DNA of 64,000 nt from Rhododendron vialii (Eukaryota; Streptophyta; Magnoliopsida; Ericales; Ericaceae). Location of the stretch: positions 10,584,501-10,648,500 of the forward strand of contig NC_080564.1 of assembly GCF_030253575.1 (NCBI RefSeq), written 5' to 3'. The position numbers and the translations under genes are program-made. The notes under the pieces are model-generated. The model was not told the origin of the DNA and did no database searches. It saw only the letters and a program-made list of their open reading frames with translations. Positions 1-11,319 of the stretch are shown piece after piece (within the stretch, counting starts at the first letter, position 1; each line of letters opens with the position of its first letter).

Positions 1-180
1 TTAAAAAAAAAATTGAATGAATTTGTGAAAAATTAACTCAATATGATATATATAGGTATTCAATCCAATCTTCTCATTCTTGAAAATTGTAAAAATTCAT
101 TTTTTTCAATTTAAAAAAAAAGATTGAATCAAACACTTATACGATAATTTTTTGAAAAATTTACTCAATTTTTTTAAAAA
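1..180. repeat. Foldback (hairpin) repeat remnant at left edge
   Basis: Two AT-rich arms around 30-80 and 118-175 are inverted copies: a stretch reading ACTCAATATGATATATATAG followed by a GATTGAAT-type word is mirrored further on. The wording resembles the foldbacks at 13.05, 14.9 and 42.0 kb. The left end may lie outside the window. Between 180 and 480 I see no gene, only the presumed promoter of the DUF1685 gene. Confidence 0.4.
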
Positions 181-479
181 TTATTAAACAACTCAAATTA
201 TCTGTGCGAAAAATAAAATGGGGCTCCACACAGTATGCAGTGGCCTTTTGTGCGGTGACTCTAGACTTACCTAGTTCGAGGGGAAAAAAAACAAAAAAGG
301 TAAGGACAGGTCATGATGACTCGGACCAACCAATTGCTTCCATTTGCTTCGTTGGCTGGGCCCACACCCCCAAGACCCCACCTACCACTTTTTTTTGATA
401 TTTTCTCGCCTCCCTTTATACGGAGTAGTATACAATAACCTCTCTCCACAACGAAACAACAAATCCCACCCTAGAAAAG

Positions 480-3039
480 TTGGAAAACAACCAAAAAAAA
501 ACCCCAAGCCATAGAGCCTCCCCAGCCGACCACCGGGGTCCGCCGCCCTCCGCCCTCCCCCTCCTCGGGGGTCGCGGAGGAACGCGTCCCCACCGCCCTT
601 CCACGGCCGCCGCTGCTCATCAAGCACAAGTCGTGGTCCCCGGACGCCTACCGCGACGAGGCGTGGACGAGGCAGAAGGAGAACCACGACCGCCGCGGAC
701 GGCGGAGCAAGAGCGTGACGGACGAGGACCTCGTCGAGCTGAGGGCGTGCATCGAGCTTGGATTCGGGTTCGACTCGCCGGATACGGATCACGGGCTGTC
801 GGATACCTTGCCCGCTTTGGGACTCTACTACGCCGTTAACAAGCAGTACTACGACACCGTTTCGAAGTCTTCGTCTTCTTTGGGTTCATTGACGTCGTCG
901 GAGTGCGACTCACCGTGTTCCATGGGTAGCCCCCACACAATATTCGGCCCAGGTAATTTCCTCTTTCCAGTTCAAACGTTTGGTCTATCCAAAAAATCCG
1001 TAATGGTATAGGCTCCGTTTGTTTTAATTTAATGTAAAATGTTTTTCCAAAAAATAAACTTTAAAATTTTATTTTTTGGTGTTTAATTGACGAAAAAAAA
1101 AAGATTTTTCAAAACAATGATAGATCATAGATTCTGAAATATTTTCCGTATTAATCACACTCTCTCCTCCTCTCTCAGTTTGGATATAATATAATTTAGA
1201 TATAATATAATTTAGGAGAAGAAAGGAATAGAATACGCGATTTTAAAAAATGTCAGGACCATCAAGAATGAAATGCAAAAATGACTTATGGCCAAGATTA
1301 GAGAAAAATATTTTCACCCCGTTGATATAAAATGTTTTATTTGGAAATATTTCCCCCTCTTTTTTCTTGCCAAACAACAAAAAAATGGGTAAAACATTTT
1401 ATTTCAAAATATTTCATGTCCAAACAAACGGAGCCATAATGAAAATAAATTAAGTGAAATAAATTAAGTGATCTTTATTTTAAAACACCCACGGCTGCCA
1501 CTGAATTTTCTTTGTTTCGGTGATCAATAGAAAAAATCATTTACATCGTGAATGAATTCCAAAGTAGTATTAATTTAGAACACTACGGGAGAGTCTACGA
1601 GATAGTTTAACCCAACAATTTGATCAATACAAATAAACCCATGAAAGGAACAAAAAACAAAAGAAAAGCCCACTATGCGGAAAGAACACTCACATGCAGA
1701 TTAGGATATTCGATCTTGACTTTCTAGGGAGATGCAAGAGTTCTAACCAACTAAGGTTTCAGCACTTGACTTTCTAGGGAGATGCAAGAGTTCTAACCAA
1801 CTAAGGTTGCTGCTGAAAATTTGAAGGACTAAAGTCGTATATAATTTTAATTGAAAGCATACGGACAAGATTTGATTTGGAATTTTAAAGTAAAATAAAA
1901 CACTCATTAAAGATTACTACTCCGTATAATCTTGAAAATATCACTGTCACATCTGTGGTTTATTCGTATCAAACTTTGCCTTGGTATCTTTTTTTTTTAT
2001 GATTCTTTATTTGGAAGTATTCAACTGTTACATTATTAACCCATATGGTTAGCTTAAGGCGAGCGTCCACTAAGAATATAAGGAAAAAAAAAAAAAAACG
2101 TTTGAGAAAATTTGTTTTGGGGTTTTTCTTCGTGTTAGTAAAAGCTTGTGTGAAATAGCTGTAAAAGGCGACTCTAGTTGACGATGTGGCCACACGTGTG
2201 TAGGATCGTTTTAAAACTGGTAAATTATTTTGGATACCTTTAGCCTAATTCCATTTGTCAATATTTTTATTTTTTTCTTTTTTATCTGCCATTAATTTTC
2301 GTGTCTGATCCAAGCAAAATTCAGTCATTCCAAATGATGTGGTCTGTGATGAACCAGTAATTGCTTCGCTTGTAATTTCAGAAATATATCCGCTCAATTT
2401 TTTCCTTCAAAATGTTTATTCATGAATCAGTTTTTAATTTTCAAAAAGTACAACTTTCACATGATTTGGGAGGTTCACTTTCTCGACAAAAATTGCATCA
2501 GGTGCATTTGGTAACATTTTCAGTTTTTTATTTTAAGAAACTAGAAGTAGAAACAAATTTATGTTTTCATAAAAACAAAAACAAGAAACATGTCTGGTAA
2601 TATTTGTGTTTTTAAAAAAAAAAAAAACTCGGAAAAACATATTTTTGTAGTTTCCATAGTTTAAAAAAACTCCATAAAAATTTATGAAAAACAAAGAAGT
2701 AGAAACTTGTTACTACCAAACAAGTTTTCTTCATTAGTTTTCAAAAAAGTAAAACCAAAAATTGAAAACAGGAAGGTTACCAAACGGCCCGTAGTGATTA
2801 TGGAATTGTTTCTAGTTTTATGTAATTCTTGTATTTTCTTACCAATTAAAAAATAAATATTTTATTTTATTTTTTGATGGACAATAAAATTTTTATTTCG
2901 CTCCCTGCTTTGGATTATTTTCACATTGTCTCATCTATACGTTTCTTTTTCGGGGTGCAGGTGAAAATCCACAGACGATGAAGACGAGGTTGAGACAATG
3001 GGCACAGGTGGTGGCTTGTTCGTTGCGCCAATCTCCTCG

Positions 3040-3043
<4 letters not shown>
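480..3043 (+). CDS. DUF1685 family protein, two exons, start codon unclear
   Basis: Exon 1 runs to 952 and exon 2 is 2961-3043 (stop TGA 3041-3043); the intron has GT at 953 and AG at 2959-2960. The protein carries the DUF1685 signature: LIKHKSWSPDAYRDEAW, then RRSKSVTDEDLVELRACIEL, GFGFDSP, LSDTLPALGLYYAVNKQYY, a serine-rich patch, SPHTIFGPG and the ending RLRQWAQVVACSLRQSPR. The family's role is unknown. Oddity: there is no ATG in any frame between about 380 and 920, and the reading frame is closed upstream by a stop at 472-474. A TTG at 480 starts MENNQKK-like codons that look like the expected N-terminus but sit one base out of frame with the DUF1685 domain, at an A-run (496-504). Either the copy has lost its start, or base errors lie here, or initiation is non-AUG. 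The domain itself is intact, so the family call is firm. Confidence 0.8.
1011..1435. mobile_element. MITE in the DUF1685 intron
   Basis: Terminal inverted repeats GGCTCCGTTTGTTT and AAACAAACGGAGCC bound 425 bp of non-coding sequence. Both flanks read ATA next to the repeats, a possible 3-bp target duplication as in PIF/Harbinger elements. No ORF inside. Superfamily assignment is inference. Confidence 0.65.
1715..1808. repeat. 44-bp tandem duplication in intron
   Basis: The segment beginning CTTGACTTTCTAGGGAGATG at 1715 is repeated identically from 1765 with a 6-bp spacer. The rest of the intron (1436-2960) shows only AT-rich sequence. Confidence 0.85.

Positions 3044-3072
<29 letters not shown>
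3043..3072. repeat. (CT)n microsatellite after DUF1685 stop
   Basis: About 14 uninterrupted CT units starting at the stop codon of the DUF1685 gene, so probably in its 3' UTR. Confidence 0.9.
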
Positions 3073-3076
<4 letters not shown>

Positions 3077-5600
3077 GCATATATCTATCTCCATCTTTTC
3101 TAGCACTTGTTAGAGAGTATCTAATGGAGTAATACAGATAGGAGAAATGGGTTGTTGGATGAAAGCAAGCTCTGTAGTACCAAAAGGAACCAAACGCCAA
3201 CCGACTTCGTTGATGCGAATATTATCATGTGGGTGGTTGAGTAATGAGTACCTCAGCATATTTTTTAATTTAAAAAGGGAAAGAAAAGTCTGGTAGTGGT
3301 GTGAGAATAGGCATTTTTTTAATTTATTTTTGATTGTTTCTTCGTTTGTTCTCTTATGAGAGATGATGATACTACGTACTGTGATTCTATCTTTTTACTC
3401 GGTTTGGGACTTTTTTTAGGTAGGAGTAGTAGATTCCAGGTATGAACTCTTGTGAAAAATCAGAAGTCTTTAGCTATTCTGTTTCTTTCCTTTCCTTTCC
3501 TCAAGAAATGCGTTCAGATTGATTTATTCTGTGGGGATGGAGTCACATGGAATTTTAGATTGAATTTTAGCTCCGAAATCATCCTTGGGCTGTTGTTGGA
3601 AATGTATACAAGCAATAGTCACTTCCGGGTTGGTGTCATGTCCAGTTACATTTTGGTAGGGTTCCGATGATAGGTCCCCATAACATAGTGATGAACAAAT
3701 ATTTCCTCCAAATCGGGTCAGCTATGATGCAAATTTGGACATTCCAGAGTAAATGGGTTCCTTTGTCGTTACGCCCGAGGAGGTCAACTACCCTGGTTGA
3801 CCCGCCAAACTTTTCACTCAGAACAAATTTAACCATTGCCCAGTAAGTTGGGGTTTTGTTCTTTTTTACTTTTTTTTTTTTTTTGGGTATAGAGTTTTAA
3901 GAATTAGTATGTGGCCTTGTTCTCCTAAGAGAACTTGGGGATATTTGAATTTTGTTTTTATTCAAAAAAATTCGCATTTTTTAATTTTGCGTCAAATTTT
4001 AGTGGATTACGGATTCGGCTTGATTAGAAGAATCAGAAAACTAAAAAATAAAAATAAAAATAACTTTTACCATTTTTGAAAATATCTAAGATAAAGTCCA
4101 AAAAGCAGATTCGTCTCGACGAGATAAAATAATAATTCATAAAAATTTAGCACAAAACTATTAAATGCAAAAAAAATTGAATAAAGACAAAACTCAAAAA
4201 GTCCTAAAAATTCCTTCGAGGAACACGGCCAGATTCTACAAAATCAATTGTTTGTAACTTTTGTGACTTGAAAGAACGTCTAGTTCTATTCTAAAATCCT
4301 TGGGACGTGTATTCAAAATCTTTAAATTTCCTTGTCTACATATTTGCATAAGAGCATCCGTATCAGGTTTTTTAAATTTTGGACCAAATTACATCTTAAA
4401 AACACGCTTTATTACTTTATCTACCGATTTTTAAAATGTCTACTGAAAGAATACGAGAGTCTTTAACTGAAAGAGTACCTTTGAAAGATTGTAAAACTCT
4501 GTCCAAACTACACTCTTAGAGTAGCAGCCCGCAATGGATACCTCTGAGAGCATGGGAACATTCTTAAAAGGATGGTCTAGATGTGGACCAAAAGTATTTA
4601 AATGATACCAAATTCGTAGCTGAAATCTCCACATTTCGCAAATTAAGACAGAAGCTAAGCTCCAAATACTTCATTTTGGACCAGCTATTATTTCGTTAAC
4701 CAAAAAGGTGAATACGACGCAAATATATAATTCTTCAATCAACGGATAATCAAATAACAAATGAGTAAGAATGTCTTCTCTCAAATCCATCGATTTCAAT
4801 CGTTGGGCAATCAAGGTATCTAGACTTGAAAAAACACCAAGAAGGCTCGATGGAAAAGTACTGCATGAAAATGATCCTTTCAGTTATTGGTGACTTTTCA
4901 TTTTTTGTATCATGCTTGACGTTGTCATTGAACCGTCAAAATCCAGGCCAGTTATTTACAACACATGTATAGAAGGAAAAACCAATAAACGACTCGAAAA
5001 CAATTGTCTGCATCAAGCTATAACTTGGCGCGTGTTACACTTGCTTGGAAGAAGATAAAATGCTTCATAAACACTGAATTTCTATTACAACTCTGGTTTC
5101 ACAGGCTCATTTCCAAAACAACAGAACAAGTTATGAACATCAGCACACTAATCTAAAGACACATAGCAGAAGGTATAAGAAAGTGGCCATTTAAGCGTTT
5201 CTTTTTAGAACTATATTTGATAGAAGAAACAAGAGAGAGGAATTTTAACCGTTTATGTACAGTAATCTATCGAGGCAACAGCTAGATGTAAGTTCTGAAA
5301 ACTGTGTTCTGCTCTTGAACAAAGGAAGTCCGGAAACTTAACGATGTTGTTGCGCATGTGTGTGTTGGGGGTGGGAGGGGGGGCTAGGAAGATCAGAGAA
5401 TAGCAGTTTTTCCATCAAAAGTAGTTTACGAGAATGAAAACTGTCACACAATACCAAACAAGGAGTTACCTCATGCCCCTATTGTCTACCATTTGCTATT
5501 TTGACTTGAAAATTTTAAAGATTGATGTTTTCCAACCGAACAATTTTCATCAATCCCCGTGATAACTTGAGAAGTCTCCAGAAAGGGAGGATTTGTATGC
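3073..5600. other. Intergenic AT-rich DNA, no gene seen
   Basis: No convincing ORF or exon. 4030-4200 carries one copy of the dispersed module described in the findings (CGTCTCGACGAG, then TTGAATAAAGACAAAA). From about 4350 a sequence beginning AAGAGCATCCGTATCAGG resembles the start of AGAGCATC-type MITEs, but I could not find its partner end. 5000-5600 may be non-coding flank of the captured fragments that follow. Confidence 0.5.
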
Positions 5601-5607
5601 AACATAC

Positions 5608-5822
5608 CTTGCCAATAAGTGCAGGGCCAATAATTGAGTTCACATTATCAACAGCCTACAGGTGCGCAAAGGAGGGTAAAATAGTATCAGTATAGGGTGT
5701 GAGTGCGAGGGCAAGAATTGTAAAAGTACAAGCATGAACTGGAAAGTAGAAACTAACCTTTGACACACCCTTCCCAAGGTAGTGTGAGCCTCCATCTCTT
5801 AATTCAAGGGCTTCATAGACTC
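5608..5822 (-). pseudogene. Two enolase exons, gene fragment
   Basis: On the minus strand, 5822-5758 encodes [20 protein letters not shown] and then K, and 5655-5608 encodes AVDNVNSIIGPALIGK; together this is the N-terminal part of plant cytosolic enolase (the 2-phosphoglycerate to phosphoenolpyruvate enzyme). Each piece is still bordered by AG and GT dinucleotides and the 102-bp gap looks like the parental intron. Neither a start codon, the catalytic barrel nor the C-terminus is present nearby. The fragment lies 115 bp or more downstream of a RecA exon in the same orientation and near Helitron helicase remains, so it is most simply a Helitron-captured piece. One residue differs from the plant consensus as I remember it (SHY for SDY). 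Confidence 0.85.
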
Positions 5823-5944
5823 CTGGATATAAGCTTGAGGTTATGAATTAAATGAGCATGTGTCTGTTATGTAAACTCCGCACAAAAATTCATGCAACTG
5901 TCCCTACTATAGTCCACCAAAGAGCAGTCTACGCTTAAAATGAT

Positions 5945-6078
5945 GAAAAGTATCTTGTGTCTTAATTGATTCAGAAAAACAAGAGTACATCGAGCTTTGG
6001 AGGCATTTTCAGACATTTTACGTAGAGCCTGGCTCATAAGACGAGCTTGCAAACCCATCTGCTGCATTCCAATTTCTC
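5945..6078 (-). pseudogene. RecA exon, gene fragment
   Basis: Read on the minus strand from an AG at 6080-6079, the exon encodes [29 protein letters not shown], and [11 protein letters not shown]. This is the core segment of organellar (bacterial-type) RecA, spanning the region before and through the Walker B strand (LVFLNQ). No other RecA exon is visible in the window. It sits in the same orientation as the enolase exons just downstream (lower coordinates) and as the Helitron helicase at 7.7-9.6 kb. The low-coordinate limit is approximate. The reading frame is open through the exon, which suggests a fairly recent capture. Confidence 0.8.
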
Positions 6079-7670
6079 CCTATGCACAACAGATACAAGG
6101 ATGTGTTAGGCATTGTTACTCTCGTCTATCTCTCTACACTGAAAATATCAATGAATATTGAAAAATGCACCTAACTTCAACAGAACGCGCGACAGTGTGA
6201 ACATGTAGATGATTTGGCAGTTAATCTCGCGACTAATGATGTAACTGTAAAACAAAACAGTGCAAGAGTGACGAGCTTTTAGAGCTCCGATTGGACACCG
6301 TTAAAAATTAGTCGAGGGCATCGCAAGACACTTTTCAACCCACGGTTGGGCCATGCATGTGGCAAGTCTTGATGAGTCGTGTTAACCAATTGATGGGTCC
6401 ACCTAGTAAAGGGTGATCTGGAAAGTCAATACTTATTCTACCTAAAGACTGATGGTTGTTTATGTCCAAATTGGTTGGTAACTACAAAAAAAAAACTTGG
6501 ATGTTAGAAAAAAGAGCCTCCTAATGATTCTGAAAAGCATTAGAATTTCTATAGTTTATATAACAATAAAGATAAACAATGCCATGGGTACCTAGGCCCA
6601 AAGCTTAATGCAGCATGACGATGATGTACTCTTCCTCTTTCTCTACAAAAAAAATCCTTTTGAACTTCTGGAGCTTGCCCTAGAGCAACTAGATGAAATC
6701 AGAATCCTTCTTCGTCATGTCCGCCTAAAACTTCAAAAGTCACAGGACCAAAAAAATCCTATTTAGTTAATGAATTTCATGTATTCTCTGAAACAATGAA
6801 CTTATTCTCTTCGAAAATGACTTGACATATAGAAAATACTCAGCTTGTTTAATATAGAAAATACTAATATTCTTGCAATCTAGGAGTCAACAAGACATTG
6901 TAGCTTTCAGTTTACGATGATAATCTCCTCCACATAAAAAATAACCAGTGAAAGTATTTCTCAAACTTCAGTTTGGATCAGGCAGAAGTCCATGCAAGCT
7001 GCTAACAATATTCCTCTCTGTTATTGCATCCCCTAGTTTCTTAGTCACATTCAAATAATCCAACAATGTCAATGGAATCTAATAACAAAGCACAAGTGCA
7101 CAAGTGCACAACAGCATTGATGCCGTCAATGTCAAGGTTTTGGAGCGATGCCTTGGCTCGTGTTTGTCAAAAGAACTTTAGAACTAGCCCGCTTTCCAAA
7201 CCACACTTCTAGTCTTCTTTTTTTTTTTTTTTTTTGTTTCAAAGCTAAATCCTTTGGTTGATAGCCTATGCCGTGCGATTCAACCGTGTTTTTATTGAGA
7301 TAAGTTAATTGGTTTAAGTTACGGGTGTTAGTAACTCCAACACCTTGCCGCTTATTTAATTTAGTAAAAACTAATTTCTAGTCTTTTTCATAAGTGTGTT
7401 TCTCCACCTTTCAAAGCAAAATCAAAAGTTGGCCGTCTTAAATACCGGAAACCCTTACATCTACAAATCCAAATCAAGCTATGCAAAGCTCCCTGTGGGT
7501 ACGATCCCGGTCTTACCGGTTATTATGCTGACAACGATCTAGCCCTATGCTTGAGGTATTCAACCTATTTAGGAGGTTAGGTTGCGGCGAAACAATACCC
7601 TGTACGTAAAGTGAACTTTTAAGTAAAAAAATGTGTAACCTTAATGCCTGGTGAGGAATGACAATTATGA
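6079..7670. other. Unassigned DNA between captured exons and helicase
   Basis: No complete gene. On the minus strand, about 7190-6900 reads partly like an exon (a stretch translating to KKLGDAITERNIVSSLHGLL) that I do not recognise; it could be a third captured fragment. A T-run at 7217-7235 and a segment at about 7470-7580 containing TCCCTGTGGGTACGATCC resemble the untranslated leader of Ty3/gypsy retrotransposons; this is a fossil fragment at best. Confidence 0.35.
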
Positions 7671-8392
7671 CACTTAATTTACCTGGGCATCAACGAGCAT
7701 AACTTTTTGGTAAGGCCCATGAGTCTTTGTCACTCTCGGATAACCCTTTTTCGATGACCATTGCCTCAGTTTTCCAGATCTTCGTATCTTCTGCTGCGTC
7801 TTTGCTGATGTAGTAGCACGAGAAAGGGCAATATAATTGACCATGTGAGAAGACTGGTTAATTGTTGGAGGTTTACTCCTATTGTATTTAACGTTTGTCC
7901 CTGTGACTTGTTTATGGTCATTGCAAAACATAATCGGATCAGAAATTGTCGCCTTGCAAACTCCACAGGATAGAGTTTTGGATCAGATGGTTGTAGTGAT
8001 ATACGTGGAATAAAGACGGTGTCTCCTAGCTCTATGTTCTCCAACAGCTATTTGAGTGATTATGACATTTCTTTCAAACTTTCGGCAAATTAATCTTTTT
8101 CAATTGCACATGCCTTTCGATGCATTAATATTTCTCAAACATCATAACTGAACAGTTTTCTTTCAAGATAAGCTGATGTGGTGGCAGTCCAGGCAAACTC
8201 ACTAAATTCATAAAGTCAACATGCATATAATCCTTGGTCTATTGGATTTATTGTTTCGTCAACACTCAGAAATGTATACTTTTCTCCTGGAACCTGTCTA
8301 TAAGTTCCTCGGTTATCTCATCAACAGAATCATTTTTGGGTGTTAGTATCGCACATTTTTGTCATTGACATTTCAATCAAGGGAGTGACTTC

Positions 8393-8688
8393 GGTGTCCC
8401 CGGTCATTTTAGGGACATCATAACTTTTGGCATAACAAACCATTATGAGTATAATCAAAATCCATTTTAAGCATAACAGAACCATAACAAAGCATAACCA
8501 AAACCACAGTAAGACATAACTTGTTTGTTATGCCTTAGTTGAGTTTGGTTATGCCTTGGTTGGTTTTTTGAATATTCCTTAGTTATGCCTTATTTGGGTT
8601 CTGTTATACTTATAATGGGTTTTAGTTATACTCATAATGGTAAAGTTATGCCAAAAATTACGGTGTCCCCAAAATGACTGAGGACACC
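8393..8688. mobile_element. MITE inserted in Helitron helicase
   Basis: Ends GGTGTCCCCGGTCATTTT and (reverse complement of the right end) GGTGTCCTCAGTCATTTT form imperfect terminal inverted repeats; the arms continue inward with GGCATAAC words repeated in both orientations. It splits helicase words that are adjacent in intact elements (DERMML and the AILTPKND-like block). No ORF inside. Superfamily not determined. Confidence 0.7.
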
Positions 8689-9171
8689 ACAGCATCATCC
8701 TTTCATCAATGGAGTATTGACTTAGATTTGGAAACACTAAGGTTATCAGCTGCTGGACAGGTGTTATACCTATTATGGGTTCAAGTATCATAGAAGCTGG
8801 AATCTGTATTTTACTTTCAGAGTTTTGGGGTTCCTCACCATTGCCTACTTGAAGGTGGTAGCTACAAAAAGATCGGTCTGTCTTAGCTTGCATATTTTCT
8901 TTTAGGGTATACTTTTTTAGACACGGCCATATGTAGGTTCTCACCAAGCTCGCTTCTATACAATCATGTTTGCTTCCTCTAGGTATAACTGATAGAACTT
9001 GGCGGAAATCTCCACCCTAGATGACTACTTTTACACCGAATAAAGTCATCTATTTCGGTTATGTCTCGCAACTTGTTATCCAGCCCTTCTATGCTTTCTT
9101 TTGGGCATGGATGCTTCATCCCATATGATCAAGGATGCAGTACTTTTAAGTAACTTTACTAACCCTGTTTG

Positions 9172-9544
9172 TGACGCAGCAGAATTCACGAGAGACTAGT
9201 TAGCGTACTAGTCCAAACGAGATAAACAACTCGTCGCAACGAGCAATTCTTGCGCACAAGAAATAAAGAGAAAATCTCTATAATATTATTGATTAAAAGC
9301 TTAAAAGTTTTAATAATTGAATAACTTACACTCTTATTTATACTAGTAGGAGTCCTAACAATAAGGTAATTACTTAAAACGGAGACCAAGCAAAACAATA
9401 CTTGGAAACAAAGACTAACAAAATTAAAAGACTAATAGGAATATGCCTAAACAAGTGGCATTAAAAGGGGAATTCCTAAAACGAATAATTCCTAAAATAA
9501 AGTTTCCATAAAATTGAAATTTCCTAAATTTTTGTCCTACATCA
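9172..9544 (-). mobile_element. Solo LTR of an LTR retrotransposon
   Basis: A 373-bp block starts TG and ends CA and is flanked on both sides by the 5-bp duplication GTTTG (9167-9171 and 9545-9549). Read on the minus strand it starts TGATGTAGGAC and contains a TATAAATAAGAG promoter-like word. The host sequence, the Helitron helicase, continues on either side (SKQT then GLVKLL). No internal region remains. The family is unknown. The exact duplication suggests a modest age, younger than the Helitron. Confidence 0.85.
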
Positions 9545-9624
9545 GTTTGTTTGCTCACATTACAGCTCAACTTTCCTTCACCATTTATTGGTATTTTAAA
9601 ATCTAGAATGTGCGGTTCTTCGGT

Positions 9625-9745
9625 CGATTTTTTGTCCAAACAGGATAAGATCATGAGCAAAGAAAGGCATTTGACCAAACGGATAATAACTTTCCTTCAC
9701 AGAAAGGCATTTGACCAAACAGGATAAGATCATGAGCAAAGAACA
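9625..9745. repeat. Short direct duplication beside helicase end
   Basis: AACAGGATAAGATCATGAGC followed by AAAGAA occurs at about 9641 and 9718, and AGAAAGGCATTTGACCAAAC occurs at about 9661 and 9701. This local duplication lies where the helicase homology stops. Confidence 0.7.
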
Positions 9746-10235
9746 AATGAGTAGGGGGTTGGAATTTCTACAAACGGATAATACCTTTCCTTGTTTCTTG
9801 GTTAGCTCTCTCGGGCTAATTCTGCAGTCGATTAGTGAGAGGCTGATTAAAAGTCAAGACAAAGTTTTGTATAGAATGACCTGGCACAGAAATTGATAGC
9901 ACGTGGGTGTGAGTCAAACTAGAAATCGTCAGCAGTTAAAAAAAAAAAAAAAGAATTTATATTTTGCTTCCTTCCCGTCTGTCATGTCCAATTTAATGGA
10001 GCTTTTCGTAATAAGTTGTTTAATTAATGAGGAAAATAGTATTTTTTCTGTACATGAGATTAAAACGATTACTACATTGGAGACATATTTCCACCAACTT
10101 TCTATTTGTCTCCACCTCAGATTAAGGGGCCAAGAAATCACTCGTGATGGCTTGACCAATATTTACAACCCCCCAGTGTATATATAATATAATGTCATGG
10201 TCCCTAAATTAATTTACTACATTTTGTATTTTACA
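9746..10235. other. Intergenic DNA, nothing recognised
   Basis: Short ORFs on both strands here (for example 9903-10187) carry no recognisable domain and overlap an A-run at 9940-9953. I see no gene. Confidence 0.5.
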
Positions 10236-10421
10236 GAGTGTCTCTGACGAACTTGGGCGCACCTTGGACTAATTCCTATAAGCCCCTCCTACAGTCATTC
10301 CAATACGCTTAAGCGTGAGAGCGAGATGACCCCAAGAGTTTCTCGCAAGGAGAGTCGAACCTGAAATCTTAGCAGGAAACAAACCCATAAATTTCAGGCT
10401 AAGATCACTTGATCAACGTTA
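10236..10421 (-). mobile_element. tRNA-derived SINE
   Basis: On the minus strand the block starts TGATCAAGTGATCTTAGCC (box A-like) and has GGTTCGACTCTCC (box B-like) about 50 bases further on; it ends with TTATAGGAATTAGTCCAAGG and GTGCGCCCAAG, a tail I associate with plant Au-type SINEs. No long A-tail is left. It directly abuts the Stowaway at 10422. Confidence 0.6.
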
Positions 10422-10663
10422 TACTCTCTCCATCCCATTTTCATTGCCCATTTTTGAATTGCGTGTTATTTTTTAATTGCTTATATCTTTCAATCGATAA
10501 TGTTTTTCGTATTTTTTGAAAACTTTTTATTATAGAATTAATCGAGATCTATCAAATAAGATTTATATTGCATACTTTTTAAGATCTACACTAAAAAATA
10601 TAGGCAAAAGACATAAAAGAAACAGACTGAATAATAGACAATGAAAGTAGGACGGAATGAGTA
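10422..10663. mobile_element. Stowaway MITE
   Basis: Terminal inverted repeats CTCTCTCCATCCCATTTTCA and (reverse complement of the right end) CTCATTCCGTCCTACTTTCA are each flanked by TA, the Tc1/mariner target site. About 240 bp, no ORF. Confidence 0.85.
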
Positions 10664-11319
10664 TATAATATAAAATCTTCCTGTCTCAGTGCAAAACAAT
10701 TGTCCACACGTTCTCCACATGCAAGTGCCGTAAGCATCATTCAAAGCTTTGCTCAGCTCTCATTTCGGGGATTAATTAATTCACGGATATTCTCCACGCG
10801 GGAAATAGAATTTATCAATTTCTAGTCAGAAAATGAAATAGTTATTATAAAACTGTGACGATATTATTAATTTATTATTATTCGAAACAAAGATCAATCA
10901 AAGTGGATTTGGTTCTAGAAAAGGATGCCATCTTTATTTGACTGGAGATACTTCACATTGTCGACGCTGTGTCGCGAAGGGTTGCTTAATTCTTTGAAAT
11001 TATCATGATGTGAGATTAATTTTGCAATCGTCTGGGTTTATCCGTCTCTCGATCTATCCTTGTTGAAATAATCTATATCAATATATGTTATGCATAGAAT
11101 ACTTCAAAAATTATTTAAGAACATTAGTAACATATATTAAAATTTGCAATATTATCAAGGAAATGATAAGTAGCGCAGTGGTAGGTTTGAGCAACAACAA
11201 AGTTGAAATTTTGCTCTTGTTCTTTTAATCTTTGTAATTTTGCGGAGGTTAATAAAATTTCTTTTGCCGATAAATAAATAAAAAAAACAAAGTGGAAATA
11301 ACTTTTCTAGATTGGTCGT
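10664..11319. other. Intergenic DNA with possible LINE/SINE tail
   Basis: No gene seen. Around 11225-11285 the phrase TTAATAAAATTTCTTTTGCC followed by A-rich sequence looks like the 3' end of a plant non-LTR retroposon, but no body can be assigned. Confidence 0.35.

Larger units (their letters stand above)
7680..9625 (-). pseudogene. Helitron RepHel helicase, C-terminal half, decayed
   Basis: Minus-strand segments match the PIF1-like helicase of plant Helitrons in order: FKIPINGEGKLSCNVSKQT near 9600-9550; GLVKLLKSTA and LIIWDEASMPK (Walker B) near 9165-9090; ENMQAKTDRSFCSYHLQVGN and IPASMILEPIIGITPVQQL near 8900-8740; VDETINPIDQGLY and LPGLPPHQL near 8270-8170; then GDTVFIPRISLQPSDPKLYP, INKSQGQTLNTIGVNL and YIALSRATTSAKT near 8020-7800. 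A tail, KVMLVDAQ, may begin an RPA-like OB fold. The Rep domain and the Walker A part are missing, and the remaining helicase has stops and frame changes. A MITE (8393-8688) and a solo LTR (9172-9544) interrupt it. Not functional. Confidence 0.9.

Noticed and set aside
7200-7600. Possible intact LTR retrotransposon
   Set aside because: Only a leader-like phrase is seen; no paired LTRs, gag or pol in place. Left as a fossil fragment at most.
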